A DNA stretch of 64,000 nt from an uncultured Caldilineaceae bacterium. GTDB lineage: Bacteria; Chloroflexota; Anaerolineae; Caldilineales; Caldilineaceae. A model generated the notes under the pieces. It did not search any database. It had not been told where the DNA came from and worked only from the letters and a program-made list of their open reading frames with translations. Below, piece by piece: positions 8,652 to 17,729 of the stretch (the stretch's first letter is position 1; each line of letters opens with the position of its first letter). A program made the translations under genes and the position numbers. The stretch lies in contig OY282381.1 in NCBI GenBank assembly GCA_958295915.1, positions 3,680,722-3,744,721 of the forward strand. Direction: 5' to 3'.

Positions 8652-9533
8652 TTACCCCTTAACCGCGCCAAGCATAATCCCTTTGGTGAAGTAACGCTGG
8701 AGGAAGGGATATACGATGAGAATAGGCACGATGTTGACAACGATTACAGCCATCTGCGACTGGATCCAGAAGCCCGCTGATTCGTACATAGAAGCATCCC
8801 CTATTTCGCCTTGAGGAAATGTGGCTAACATGACCACGTTCCGCAAGACGATGGTCAGTGGCCAGTATTCCTTGCTCTGCAAATACAGCAGAGGACTGAA
8901 GAAATCGTTCCACGCCCTTACCCCAGCGAAAAGACCAATAGTCGCCAGAATAGGTTTGGATAGCGGTAGGATGATCTTCGTGAAGACTGTCCAGTTGCTT
9001 GCGCCATCTATATAAGCCGACTCCTTCAGCTCCTCAGGCGTCGAGGCAAAGCTGGTGCGCAACAGAATCACATACCAGAAACTGAAGAGCTGGGGGATTA
9101 TGATCGCCCATCTGGTGTCGAGCAGTCCCACCCAGCGCACTACCATATAGGTGGGAATCATACCTGCCCCAAACAGCATGGTCACCAGCAGAAGACCAGT
9201 CAACACACCTTTCCCCCTCAACTTCTTCTCTGAAAGGGCATAGGCCAGAGGCGCCAGAACGGCGAGCGTCAACAGGGCGCGACTACTGGAATACAAAACA
9301 CTGTTGAAGAACGCTCTTACCATAGGCCCCTGAGCGACGATAAATCGGTAGGAGCTGAACTCCAGCCCAACAGGGAGCAATCTCACCTGCCCCTGCTCGA
9401 GAGCCTCCCAGCTACTGATCGAGCTGGAGACTATATATATCAATGGATAAAGCCATACACACAGAGCCGCGACCAGCGCCCCATAGATAAGAACGCTGAC
9501 AGCGACCCCGCCCAATCCCATCTTGTATTTCAT
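8652..9533 (-). CDS. Carbohydrate ABC transporter permease, LplC/MalG type
   Basis: Inner-membrane permease, 293 aa, with six predicted membrane segments starting with VAVSVLIYGALVAALCVWL. The ATPase-contact loop is ELKESAYIDGASNWTVFTKIILP (EAA-type core ESAYIDGAS, about residues 185-195), and the ending FLQRYFTKGIMLGAVKG is typical of LplC/YtcP-type permeases. Such permeases pair with LplB and a large LplA-type binding protein to import oligosaccharides. That trio is here in order 12618-10795, 10596-9628, 9533-8652. No ATPase gene lies in the cluster, so a shared ATPase of the MsmX/UgpC kind is expected elsewhere. ATG start at 9533; the ribosome site is weak. Confidence 0.92.
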   Translation of the reverse strand: MKYKMGLGGVAVSVLIYGALVAALCVWLYPLIYIVSSSISSWEALEQGQVRLLPVGLEFSSYRFIVAQGPMVRAFFNSVLYSSSRALLTLAVLAPLAYALSEKKLRGKGVLTGLLLVTMLFGAGMIPTYMVVRWVGLLDTRWAIIIPQLFSFWYVILLRTSFASTPEELKESAYIDGASNWTVFTKIILPLSKPILATIGLFAGVRAWNDFFSPLLYLQSKEYWPLTIVLRNVVMLATFPQGEIGDASMYESAGFWIQSQMAVIVVNIVPILIVYPFLQRYFTKGIMLGAVKG

Positions 9534-9627
9534 CCGGCTGCGCTTCCGTAGCTTTTAGCAACTGCGCTGTTATTCGAAACTGAAAACCAGAAACTCCACA
9601 GTCGGCCCCCGCCAACGACCGACCATA

Positions 9628-10596
9628 CTACCAAATGGTAGCCGTAGTCTCCCCTTTTCTGCCTATCCTTCTCAAAATGTTGTTCCCCGCCACCACCATT
9701 ATCGTCGCCGCGATAGAATCTATCAGACCCACCGCAGTAGCGTAGCTATAGTTGTAGCCCATTATCCCCCGCCGATACACATAGGTCGGCAAAACGTCGG
9801 CCGTTTCATACGTCGCCGGGCTATACAGCAGAAATACCCTCTCAAACCCAACCGACACGATCCTGCCTAGCGAAAGGATAAGGAGAATTGTGATGGTCGG
9901 AAGAATGCCCGGCAAGGTAATATGCCATATCCTCTGCCAACGATTGGCCCCATCCATAATAGCCGCCTCGTACAAGATAGGATCGATCGCTGTCAGCGCC
10001 GCCAGGTAGATGGTGGCAGAGTAGCCCGTGTACTGCCAGATGTCCGATCCAATGTACATTGTCCTGAACCACCTGGGATCCGTCAGGAAGCCGACGGGCG
10101 CATCGACGATTCCCGCCAACATGCGATTGACGATACCATCCGACCGGAATAACATCCACATGATACTCACAACCGTAATGACCGCTATGAAATACGGTAT
10201 AAAACTGATGCTTTGAACCAACCTCTTGAACCACGTTATTCTGATCTCGTTCAGCAGCAAAGCCAGGACTATCGGCATGGGGAATCCCCATACCAGACTA
10301 TAGGTTCCCAGAAGCACAGTGTTGCGCACCAACCGAAAGAAGTAGGGATCATGGTAGAAGTCACTGAACCACCTGAACCCAACCCAGGGACTGTCCATAA
10401 GACCCTTCACCAGGTTAAAGTCCTTAAATGCAATGACCAGGCCATACATCGGCCCGTACCCGAAGAGTATGAATCCAATCAGCGCTGGCAAGATCATCAA
10501 GTACAGATCGTAGTCGCGCCAGACATCGAATAGAAGTTTTGACAAGCCTTTTCTCTTAGGGACGCCAGCCACTTTGGGGATGTCAGTCACTGCCAC
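9628..10596 (-). CDS. Carbohydrate ABC transporter permease, LplB type
   Basis: Inner-membrane permease of 322 aa. It begins with a cytoplasmic tail, then YDLYLMILPALIGFILFGYGPMYGLVIAFKDFN, the distinctive LplB/YtdP-type opening, and a long extracytoplasmic loop (GLMDSPWVGFRWFSDFYHD). The ATPase-contact loop reads LYEAAIMDGANRWQRIWHITLP (core EAAIMDGAN). The start is GTG at 10596 after GAGGAGG. It heterodimerises with the product of 8652-9533. The ~200-bp gap to the binding-protein gene (10597-10794) shows no clear gene. It may contain a processing or attenuating structure, but I saw no strong stem. Confidence 0.92.
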   Translation of the reverse strand: MAVTDIPKVAGVPKRKGLSKLLFDVWRDYDLYLMILPALIGFILFGYGPMYGLVIAFKDFNLVKGLMDSPWVGFRWFSDFYHDPYFFRLVRNTVLLGTYSLVWGFPMPIVLALLLNEIRITWFKRLVQSISFIPYFIAVITVVSIMWMLFRSDGIVNRMLAGIVDAPVGFLTDPRWFRTMYIGSDIWQYTGYSATIYLAALTAIDPILYEAAIMDGANRWQRIWHITLPGILPTITILLILSLGRIVSVGFERVFLLYSPATYETADVLPTYVYRRGIMGYNYSYATAVGLIDSIAATIMVVAGNNILRRIGRKGETTATIW

Positions 10597-10794
10597 GTCA
10601 GGCCCTCCTCTTTATGATGCGAAACGACACTCTCGCAGTCAACCATCTCGAGCCGCAAACCGCGCAGCCTCCGCCAGCTCCAGCGGGCATCTCTGGGCCG
10701 CTTCCTGAATGGTGACATAGGGGAGACGTTTGTGGAGAGAGATAGCGCCGGGGAACTGAACTCCACAGCCCCCCGGAGCCTTCCCAATCGCTGA

Positions 10795-12618
10795 TTAGCC
10801 CTTCGCCTTGTACCGCTCCAGTGAGATGTTGAATAGCTCGATGATTCTACCTATGTCGAACTTCTCCATCTCCGCTTGGAAGGCATCCCACTCGCTGAAC
10901 GATCTCCTGCCTGTGATGAAAGCGATCGTCTGCTCATCTACGTAGGTCTCGAGAGGCAGCAGCTTCTGTTGCAGCTCCTGGACCTCGGCCCGGGTGAAAC
11001 CCAGGATCGGCGGCGCGGGTTTCAGGCCGCCTTCCGCTTGCGCGCATACATTGTATGTGTCGTAATGGGTCCAACCAAGCTCCAGGTTGTTGGCGTTCGA
11101 GTTGATCACCGGACCGCGAAACTCATCCCAACCCTCCGGGATTTGGGTCCATTCCCCCAGGGACAACAGCTCCCCAGCCTCATTGTGGAAGCCCGCGCCC
11201 GTCAGTGGCTGCCGACCATGCAGGTAGACACCCATGATCTCGTGTTTCATGATTTCCAGGTAGGCGCCTATCCCGCTGTTTGGACGGTTATACTTCTCCA
11301 TGTCGTAGTCACCGCGCCAAACCCCCATATGGCCCCACCAGCCTTCTCCCCAGCCAGGAAAGTCAGCCTCGGGCCAGCGAGTGATCTTGTCCAGCGGGGG
11401 AGAGCCGCGGAACCAATTCACGTTTTCCTGGCCAAAACTCGACTTGAAAGCGCCCTCATCGCTATAACCCCGGTCGATGAGCTGCAAGATCCATTCGTGA
11501 TTCTCAGACTCGGCATTGACGACCCACGACTTCCAGACCGCCTGCACCGGATTGTGAAGCACGTAATAGCCTTGCGTTCCATCAGCATGCTTGGGCGGTG
11601 GAATCGGATGGAACAGCCCCCTTTCGCCATGGGCCATCGTCTCACTGGGGGTGATGGTGGAAATGCCTATCTTCCGCGGACGACTATGGCCCAGTTCAAG
11701 ATACTTCTTTTTGTCCTTACCCATGAGGTACCATTCAGGGTAGAACATGCCATCACTCGACAGCATGGCCAGGTATTCCACCATCCGTTGGTACTCCGGC
11801 ATCGTTGGGCCGAACACGTACTTCTCTTCGTCGTAGTGAAAGAAAGGCCGGTGACTGGTGCGGAAAATCATGCCCCACACCGCGAGCGTGCTGTCGGTTG
11901 GACTGCCCAGGACAGGCTCATTGCTGAAGGACCATTGAGGACAATACACAAACCCGCCCGCGCCCTCCGGCCCATCTTGCCCCAAGGCCTTGACCGCGTA
12001 GAACATCTCGGTATAATCGTCAAGTGTGCGAATCTCTGCCGGGTTTACGCCTATCGCTCGGGCATAGTCATCATCCAGGGTGAAGTACATCCAGGGCGCC
12101 AACCTGCCGGACGGGCTAATGTAGGGAAACATATAGACCCTCCCATCCTCATCGTTTATCATAGCCCGCTTCATGGCCGGGTACTTGGCCATCAGCGCCT
12201 TAACGCTTGGCATCTTCTCCTCGATGTAATCGACCTCAAAGCCCGCAAAGATGCCTTCCGGCCCGTACTGATCGACGATCATCTTGTCCAAGGTCTCCGC
12301 CATGTCAGGCAGGTCGCGCGACATAACCATGGTCGCCAGTTTGGTGTTGTATTCCGGCTTCAGCATAACCGACGGGTTCACCTTGACCCCCGTGCCTTCG
12401 GTCCATGCTTTCAGCCAGGGCGTCTCGGAGTTGTGGTCAGCATCCCACCACATCGAGTAGAGGAAAGAAACTTCCACCGCGCCTTGTCCGGCCGAAACCT
12501 CCGTTTGCGACCCCCTCTCGACCGCCTGCGGGGCACAGGCTGCGGCCACGACCCCCGCAGCGCCTGCTGCCGAAACGCGCAGGAAATCCCGCCGATTCAT
12601 CTGCTGTTTGGTTGCCAT
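10795..12618 (-). CDS. Sugar ABC transporter substrate-binding protein, LplA type, Tat lipoprotein
   Basis: Extracellular solute-binding protein of 607 aa. The start at ATG 12618 is supported by AGGAGGAGAG. The N-terminus carries a twin-arginine motif (NRRDFLRVS) and a lipobox (VAAACAP, near residues 23-29). The mature part begins with VSFLYSMWWDADHN, a family-1-like binding-protein opening, and is ~200 residues longer than MalE-type proteins, as expected for LplA. It is exported folded via Tat and lipid-anchored, delivering an oligosaccharide to the permeases downstream. Neighbouring sialidase-like and uronate-dehydrogenase-like genes hint at a complex glycan-derived substrate, which is inference. 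Confidence 0.92.
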   Translation of the reverse strand: MATKQQMNRRDFLRVSAAGAAGVVAAACAPQAVERGSQTEVSAGQGAVEVSFLYSMWWDADHNSETPWLKAWTEGTGVKVNPSVMLKPEYNTKLATMVMSRDLPDMAETLDKMIVDQYGPEGIFAGFEVDYIEEKMPSVKALMAKYPAMKRAMINDEDGRVYMFPYISPSGRLAPWMYFTLDDDYARAIGVNPAEIRTLDDYTEMFYAVKALGQDGPEGAGGFVYCPQWSFSNEPVLGSPTDSTLAVWGMIFRTSHRPFFHYDEEKYVFGPTMPEYQRMVEYLAMLSSDGMFYPEWYLMGKDKKKYLELGHSRPRKIGISTITPSETMAHGERGLFHPIPPPKHADGTQGYYVLHNPVQAVWKSWVVNAESENHEWILQLIDRGYSDEGAFKSSFGQENVNWFRGSPPLDKITRWPEADFPGWGEGWWGHMGVWRGDYDMEKYNRPNSGIGAYLEIMKHEIMGVYLHGRQPLTGAGFHNEAGELLSLGEWTQIPEGWDEFRGPVINSNANNLELGWTHYDTYNVCAQAEGGLKPAPPILGFTRAEVQELQQKLLPLETYVDEQTIAFITGRRSFSEWDAFQAEMEKFDIGRIIELFNISLERYKAKG

Positions 12619-12728
12619 CACTCTCCTCCTGGGTAAAGTTATGGTTAGTGGGGATGACATAAGCTGGTAGGGGCAACCACAAGGGGTGCCCACTGATCAC
12701 TGAAGTGAGCTTTGCGCCTCCTTTCATG

Positions 12729-13904
12729 TCATGGGGGAATAACAGTCACCGTCCGCACAAGGATGGTCTTGCGCTGCTGTCCTTGCGCGTCAGGATAATT
12801 GAAATCCGAATATGCCAGCAACGCCGTGTGGTCATCCAGCGCCATCAGGTCAGAATAGGAGCAAGTATTTCTGCCGACCTCGACCGGCTCGACCACCACA
12901 ACCCTCGGCTCCCACACGAGACCAGAGGGATCCGCCGTTGCTCTGATATAGAATCCAGGCCGGCCGTATGCCGCCAGCGTCACGCCATTGTTGAGGGTTA
13001 ACGTGCGCGGCCATACACCGCAAGCATCGAATACATTGGGCTGGCTCCACGTCCGGCCATTGTCGGGGGAGCGGGACCAGTACAGGGGACCAACTCCCAA
13101 TCCATCATGAGTCCGCATGAGGCACAGTACGGTCCCATCTGGCATAAAGTTGAACTCCGGTTCCGTAAAGCCATCCCGCTTGTCCGCTTGTGGATCCGCG
13201 CCTTCATCGGGCTGATACGGGATTTCGCTCAGCACATCCCATCTATACCCCTGATCGCTTGACCGCAGAAAGAGAATGTCGCTCTGTTGTTGTACCGTGC
13301 CCTCGACGATGCGTATGATATGCAGCGCAGCCCAAATCGACCCATCCGGCGCAATCCGCAAGCGGCCATGGTGAAACGACGGCCAAAACACAAATACGCC
13401 TTCCCTCACAATCCGTATTTCACCGGGAATCCGTACCGTGGCTGTTTCTGCGCCCCAATTTGTCTGTCCCCGGGATAGGCGAGAAAAACGCCAACCGCTA
13501 AACGCTTGCGGCAAATCGGCAGCGCGGTATATATACGTTGTCTGACCCGACGCCCTCTCGTGCGCCGCAATCGGTTCAGGCAGAGCTACCTCATCACGTT
13601 TGCGGGAGCGCAACTGCACCGGACGCAAACGATCTCCATTCGACAACAGCAGGCCGCCGCTGGCGCCCATATCCCGTGCCGCCTCCCATGTTTTGCCATC
13701 ATCCGAGGACAACGCATGCCCAGAGGGCAACCCATAGGCGGTGACCGAATCCGCTTCGATGTGATACTCAATGTGCAGCCGACCATCCACCAGGCGTTCA
13801 ATATGAGGAAACTGCCAAGGCCCCCATCGTTTTACGTCCGGAGAGGCTTGGTGAACCACAACAGGCTCGCCCAAGGTGATTTTCGGCGCCCCGAGATTCG
13901 ACAT
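12729..13904 (-). CDS. Sialidase-like BNR/Asp-box protein 1
   Basis: A 391-aa beta-propeller of the sialidase superfamily. Three clear Asp boxes (S-x-D-x-G-x-x-W) are seen: SSDDGKTWE (about residue 66), SSDQGYRWD (about residue 230) and SPDNGRTWS (about residue 293). The start at ATG 13904 (MSNLGAPKITLG) has GGAGGAGG immediately upstream. No signal peptide is visible, so it appears cytoplasmic, unlike classical secreted sialidases. It sits between the LplA-type binding-protein gene and an unrecognised protein gene. Whether it cleaves sialic acid is doubtful, since no sialic acid catabolic gene is in the window; it may act on another glycoside or be non-catalytic. Confidence 0.85.
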   Translation of the reverse strand: MSNLGAPKITLGEPVVVHQASPDVKRWGPWQFPHIERLVDGRLHIEYHIEADSVTAYGLPSGHALSSDDGKTWEAARDMGASGGLLLSNGDRLRPVQLRSRKRDEVALPEPIAAHERASGQTTYIYRAADLPQAFSGWRFSRLSRGQTNWGAETATVRIPGEIRIVREGVFVFWPSFHHGRLRIAPDGSIWAALHIIRIVEGTVQQQSDILFLRSSDQGYRWDVLSEIPYQPDEGADPQADKRDGFTEPEFNFMPDGTVLCLMRTHDGLGVGPLYWSRSPDNGRTWSQPNVFDACGVWPRTLTLNNGVTLAAYGRPGFYIRATADPSGLVWEPRVVVVEPVEVGRNTCSYSDLMALDDHTALLAYSDFNYPDAQGQQRKTILVRTVTVIPP

Positions 13905-13939
13905 GATTGCCTCCTCCGACGATAACCACTGGCCACGAA

Positions 13940-15721
13940 TCACAGCAGCCCCAGATCCTTAGCCCGTTCACGCACCGCTTCGGTCAGCCCAGGATAGAAT
14001 TGCAGTCTGGCATCGGCTCCCGTATGCCGCCTCTCGAACAAGGCTGCCGTCTCATATAGGGTGTAGCCGGCCAGCGCGCCGGAGCGATACGCATACTCGA
14101 TCTGGTCGGCCAACTTGCCCCCATCACCACCGCTCAGCCCCAGCGGCTCGCTCAGGTGCGCCGGTACATCCGCAGCCTTCACCTCAGCCAAAACATCCTG
14201 CACGAAGGCATCTGCCAGAACGCGCGCAGGCATCCAGGCTCGGGCAAAAAGCGTAACCTCATCCGCCAGACCCGTCCGCAGCCAGCGACGCCAATGGAAG
14301 GTGATGTTGCCCGGACGGGTACGGACGCGAGACGGCGCGGCATCAGAGCGGAACGACTCGACTTCCACATGGAGCTGCATCCGTATCTCAGCGGCAGAGA
14401 GACGCGCCTTGGCTGCGCCCAGGAACTGATCGAAAAAATCCCCCCGCAGGTCGCCCAATAGCGCCGGATCATAAGACTCCACATCAGGGTCGACCCCGTA
14501 GCGCCGTTTGTACTCCGCCAGGACCGGCTCATTGAAGCCGTAGATCATCGGTGTATCCGTCCATGAACTGTGACACGAAATGCGCACATCCACACCGTCA
14601 ACACCAGCCATGATGCAATCGCTGATCCAGCTCAGCCAGAAACCTTGCACCTCTGTATCGCCCTCACACAAGGAGCCGGACAGGTATGCGTTGCGCCCCT
14701 TGGCAAATGCGATCACGCCATCACGCGCGTCCGAGGAGTGGCCGAGCGCGCTATCGAATTCCGCCGCTTTGTTGGTTACGTCCAGACAGACCACGACGGC
14801 GCCCAGGCCAGTGTCATATTCCAGATCGCCGCTGCGTAGGTCGCGTTGTGGCCGCCAGATGGCTTTGTGGCTAGCGACCACAATGGGCAGCGGTTGATCG
14901 TCCGGGCCAAAAGCCCGCGCCATCTCAACGGCAGTGTTGCAGAACGTGCCGTCCTGGCCTTCGAAGTTGGTCGTGATTGCAATGAAGGGCTCCGACAGGC
15001 TGAGACCAGTTATCTCAAGCGTCCGCACCTGGTCGCCCCGACGTGTGACCAATTCGCCGTCCATATCGACCACATCATGAGGACACGTCTCCACTCCCGC
15101 GCTGAGGCTGAACTGTACCGCGCGCTTCTGGTAGCCGTTATTGTCATCGCTGGTCCAGATCTCCAGGTGTTCCGGTTCGATGCGCACGGGCGTCATGTCC
15201 TTCTGCCGCAGTTGGATGCGCGTGACCGGTACCGTGTCCAGACCCACCGGCACATCCGCCTGGCGGGCTCGCAGGCGCAGTTCCGGGCGCGCCAGTACCC
15301 AAGGATCGACGCGGTACCGCCCGCCGATGCCAGGCAACCCTCTCAGTCCGCTCCTCTCCAGCACCGCCCGGGGCGTGGCGTGACTGACGCCATTTTCGTA
15401 GGGCTTTATTACAGCGTAAAATTCCATGCCGCGCTCATGAGCCAGACGGCAGCCGACCAGCATAGGATCGCCCAGGTTCTCAAGCGTCTGACGCGCGCCT
15501 GAAGTCCCCCCATCGTCGCGCCCAGCAGTGGCGCGCCATTCAACCTTTTCCACGAACCACTTCCATAGGCCGGCGTTGTAGTAGTTCCAATAGACCCGGC
15601 CCACGCCCATCCACCGCAGACGGTCCATCAGTTGCGCCAACAGCTCCTCAGTGAAAGCAATCTGCTGGCAGTCATCGGGAAAATCTACCAGAGCGGAGAG
15701 TAGGAACGAACGATCTTTCAT
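13940..15721 (-). CDS. Unrecognised protein, possibly TIM-barrel glycoside-hydrolase-like, with an in-frame palindromic repeat
   Basis: A 593-aa protein I cannot assign to a named family. The start reads MKDRSFLLSALVDFPDDC followed by MDRLRWMGVGRVYWNYYN, and the middle has ISDCIMAGVDGVDVRISCHS and FNEPVLAEYKRRYGVDP. These strings look like barrel strands of glycosidase-type proteins (an FNEP-like acid, a following linker, then a VDVRISCHS strand). No signal peptide is visible. Residues about 62-69 (WRATAGRD) are encoded by a copy of the CGCGCC-loop-GGCGCG palindrome (15517-15535) that is arrayed at 6343-6609, so a mobile repeat has been tolerated in frame. It lies in the minus-strand operon between a peptide-type importer and sialidase-like protein 1. 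A role in processing an imported glycoside is plausible. Confidence 0.75.
   Translation of the reverse strand: MKDRSFLLSALVDFPDDCQQIAFTEELLAQLMDRLRWMGVGRVYWNYYNAGLWKWFVEKVEWRATAGRDDGGTSGARQTLENLGDPMLVGCRLAHERGMEFYAVIKPYENGVSHATPRAVLERSGLRGLPGIGGRYRVDPWVLARPELRLRARQADVPVGLDTVPVTRIQLRQKDMTPVRIEPEHLEIWTSDDNNGYQKRAVQFSLSAGVETCPHDVVDMDGELVTRRGDQVRTLEITGLSLSEPFIAITTNFEGQDGTFCNTAVEMARAFGPDDQPLPIVVASHKAIWRPQRDLRSGDLEYDTGLGAVVVCLDVTNKAAEFDSALGHSSDARDGVIAFAKGRNAYLSGSLCEGDTEVQGFWLSWISDCIMAGVDGVDVRISCHSSWTDTPMIYGFNEPVLAEYKRRYGVDPDVESYDPALLGDLRGDFFDQFLGAAKARLSAAEIRMQLHVEVESFRSDAAPSRVRTRPGNITFHWRRWLRTGLADEVTLFARAWMPARVLADAFVQDVLAEVKAADVPAHLSEPLGLSGGDGGKLADQIEYAYRSGALAGYTLYETAALFERRHTGADARLQFYPGLTEAVRERAKDLGLL
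15517..15535. repeat. Palindromic repeat inside a coding sequence
   Basis: CGCGCC-CAGCAGT-GGCGCG, one loop base different from the consensus of the array at 6343-6609 and with perfect arms. It lies in frame in the gene at 13940-15721, which remains open through it. Confidence 0.85.
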
Positions 15722-15767
15722 TTTGCGCCACCTTGCTCCAGAGCGATAAATGGGTCTTGAGTGTCTG

Positions 15768-16679
15768 CTAATCGAGGCTCATATGAGGATCAAGGGCATC
15801 GCGCAGACCGTCGCCCACGAAGTTGATGGCCAACACCGTGAGCAGGATGGCCAGACCAGGTGGCAGCCAAATCCACCACATGCGCTCAAGGATGAAAATC
15901 GATTGGGCGCCATTGAGCATGTTGCCCCAGGATGGGGTAGGCGGCAACACGCCCAAGCCCAAAAAGGAAAGACCGGCTTCGGTCAGGATGGCTGAAGCCA
16001 CGCCAAAGGTCGCGGCCACAAGCAGCGGGCCCAGCACGTGAGGCAGGATATGCCGAAACATGATGCGCTGATCCTGCACGCCCAGACAACGCGCCGCCAT
16101 CACAAAATCCCATTCGCGCACCGACAGGATCTGACCGCGTACCAGACGCGCCGAACTGGTCCAGCCGATAAAGCCGATCACCGCCATCACATTGTAGATG
16201 CTCGGCCCCAATACGGCCACGACAGTCATAATCAGAATCAAGCTGGGAAAGACCATCATGATGTCCGTGATGCGCATGATGATCATATCCACCGCGCCGC
16301 CGTAATAGCCCGACAATGACCCCAAGATGAGCGCGATAGCGATGGAAATAGATACCGCCACCAGCCCCACGGAGAGAGAAACGCGGCCGCCATAGACCAC
16401 CCGCGACCAAATATCACGCCCGGCTACGTCCCCACCCAGGATGTGCTCGCGACTAGGCGCGGCTCGTGTCTGGCCAGACTGGATCTTGGTCGGTGGATAC
16501 CGTGTGACCCAGGGCGCGGCCAGCGCGCAGGAGACCACAATCAGCAAAAAGATCAGACCCGCCATTGCCATCCTGTGCCGGCGAAAACGCCGCCAGAAGC
16601 GAGCGCGTGGTGTGGCCGAAGAACGCCGCGCATCCTCGAACATATCCTCAGCAACTGTTGCCGTTTGCTCCGTTGTCAT
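15768..16679 (-). CDS. Peptide-type ABC transporter permease, DppC family (second cassette)
   Basis: Inner-membrane permease, 303 aa from ATG 16679 (MTTEQTATVAEDMFED); a TTG at 16688 in the same frame is an alternative that would overlap the upstream stop. It has an N-terminal membrane segment (MAMAGLIFLLIVVSCALAAPWV), the DppC motif HILGGDVAGRDIWSRVVYGG, a permease loop EWDFVMAARCLGVQDQRIMF and the family ending VGDGLRDALDPHM. It lacks the large insert of the permease at 567-1670, so the two cassettes are not recent duplicates. It is cotranscribed with the DppB-type gene 5 bp upstream and the binding-protein gene. No ATPase gene is adjacent. Confidence 0.93.
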   Translation of the reverse strand: MTTEQTATVAEDMFEDARRSSATPRARFWRRFRRHRMAMAGLIFLLIVVSCALAAPWVTRYPPTKIQSGQTRAAPSREHILGGDVAGRDIWSRVVYGGRVSLSVGLVAVSISIAIALILGSLSGYYGGAVDMIIMRITDIMMVFPSLILIMTVVAVLGPSIYNVMAVIGFIGWTSSARLVRGQILSVREWDFVMAARCLGVQDQRIMFRHILPHVLGPLLVAATFGVASAILTEAGLSFLGLGVLPPTPSWGNMLNGAQSIFILERMWWIWLPPGLAILLTVLAINFVGDGLRDALDPHMSLD

Positions 16680-16684
16680 CGCAT

Positions 16685-17653
16685 TCAACTCTCTTCATAG
16701 CGGATGCGCGGGTCGGCTACAGTATAGGCCATATCCGCCATCAAGTTGCTCAACAACACCAGGATCGCTGTTATCAACACGCCGCCCATCAACAAAGGGT
16801 AATCTCGCATCTCCGTGGCCTGTACCATCGTCAGTCCGATGCCAGGATAGTTGAACACCGTCTCGATGAGCACAGCCCCGCCAAAAAGGCTCGGAAGGCG
16901 CAAACCGAGAATGGTGATGACCGGCAGCAACGCGTTGCGTAAGCCATGTCGCAAGACCACCATATGATTGACCAAACCCTTGGCTCGCGCTGTGGTCATG
17001 TAGTCCTGATGCAATACTTCCAGCAGGCTCGCCCGCGTATAACGTAGCAGACTTCCCGTGGTCTCGTAGGCCAACGCCAGCCCGGGTAAGAGAATATGGG
17101 CCAGCCGGTCCCCGAGAGATGGCGGCGCGCCGGGCGTGGTGACGCCCCCGGTCGGCAGAATGTCCATACGGATCGCCACGGCATAGATGAGGAGCAAGGC
17201 AAAGAAAAAGCCGGGCACAGCCACGCCCGCGAAGGCGAACGTTGTCAACACACTATCAATCAGGGAATAAGGTTTCAATGCCGAAACGATTCCCAAGGTG
17301 ATCCCCGCGACGGTCGATACGATGAGCGCCAGAATCATCACGGGCATGCTATTGCCCAGGGCGCGCAACATCACCTCAAACACGGGTGTGTTAAACCAGA
17401 TAGAATAGCCCAGATTGCCCTGTATGGCTTTCGAAAGCCAGATCAGATAACGAACCGGTATCGGCTTGTTCAGACCCAGCGCCTCGCGCGCAGCCTGCAG
17501 ATCTTCGTCAGTCATGTGGCTCAGCTCATAGGGATCTATCATAGCCGAGACCGGATCCCCTGGCGCCAGTGCATAGATTGCGTAATTGATAATGGTTACG
17601 CCGAGTAACAAAGGAAAAATCAAGAGAATACGGCGCAGGAGGTAACGAGACAT
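16685..17653 (-). CDS. Peptide-type ABC transporter permease, DppB family (second cassette)
   Basis: Inner-membrane permease, 322 aa. It opens with MSRYLLRRILLIFPLLLGVT and YALAPGDPVSAM, the DppB pattern. The ATPase-contact loop is LHQDYMTTARAKGLVNHMVV, and the tail MAYTVADPRIRYEES has the conserved DPRIR. ATG start at 17653. The gene follows the binding-protein gene after a 76-bp gap holding a perfect stem-loop (17677-17701), a common arrangement that lets the binding protein be made in excess over the channel. Confidence 0.93.
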   Translation of the reverse strand: MSRYLLRRILLIFPLLLGVTIINYAIYALAPGDPVSAMIDPYELSHMTDEDLQAAREALGLNKPIPVRYLIWLSKAIQGNLGYSIWFNTPVFEVMLRALGNSMPVMILALIVSTVAGITLGIVSALKPYSLIDSVLTTFAFAGVAVPGFFFALLLIYAVAIRMDILPTGGVTTPGAPPSLGDRLAHILLPGLALAYETTGSLLRYTRASLLEVLHQDYMTTARAKGLVNHMVVLRHGLRNALLPVITILGLRLPSLFGGAVLIETVFNYPGIGLTMVQATEMRDYPLLMGGVLITAILVLLSNLMADMAYTVADPRIRYEES

Positions 17654-17676
17654 ATCTGTTTATCGGATAGCTAATC

Positions 17677-17701
17677 CTCCGAGGCCACAAGGGCCTCGGA
17701 G
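17677..17701 (-). terminator. Intercistronic stem-loop between binding-protein and permease genes
   Basis: A perfect 10-bp inverted repeat (CTCCGAGGCC / GGCCTCGGAG) with a 5-nt loop. In the minus direction it lies 29 bp past the binding-protein stop and 24 bp before the DppB start. No T-run follows, so it is better read as an attenuating or mRNA-stabilising structure than as a full terminator. Confidence 0.55.
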
Positions 17702-17729
17702 AACATAGTGACGAGGGGACAAAACGCTC

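Noticed and set aside
10876-12636. Long plus-strand open frame (586 codons) opposite the LplA-type gene
   Set aside because: It is antisense to a clear binding-protein gene, has no recognisable domain, and is explained by codon bias in the real gene.
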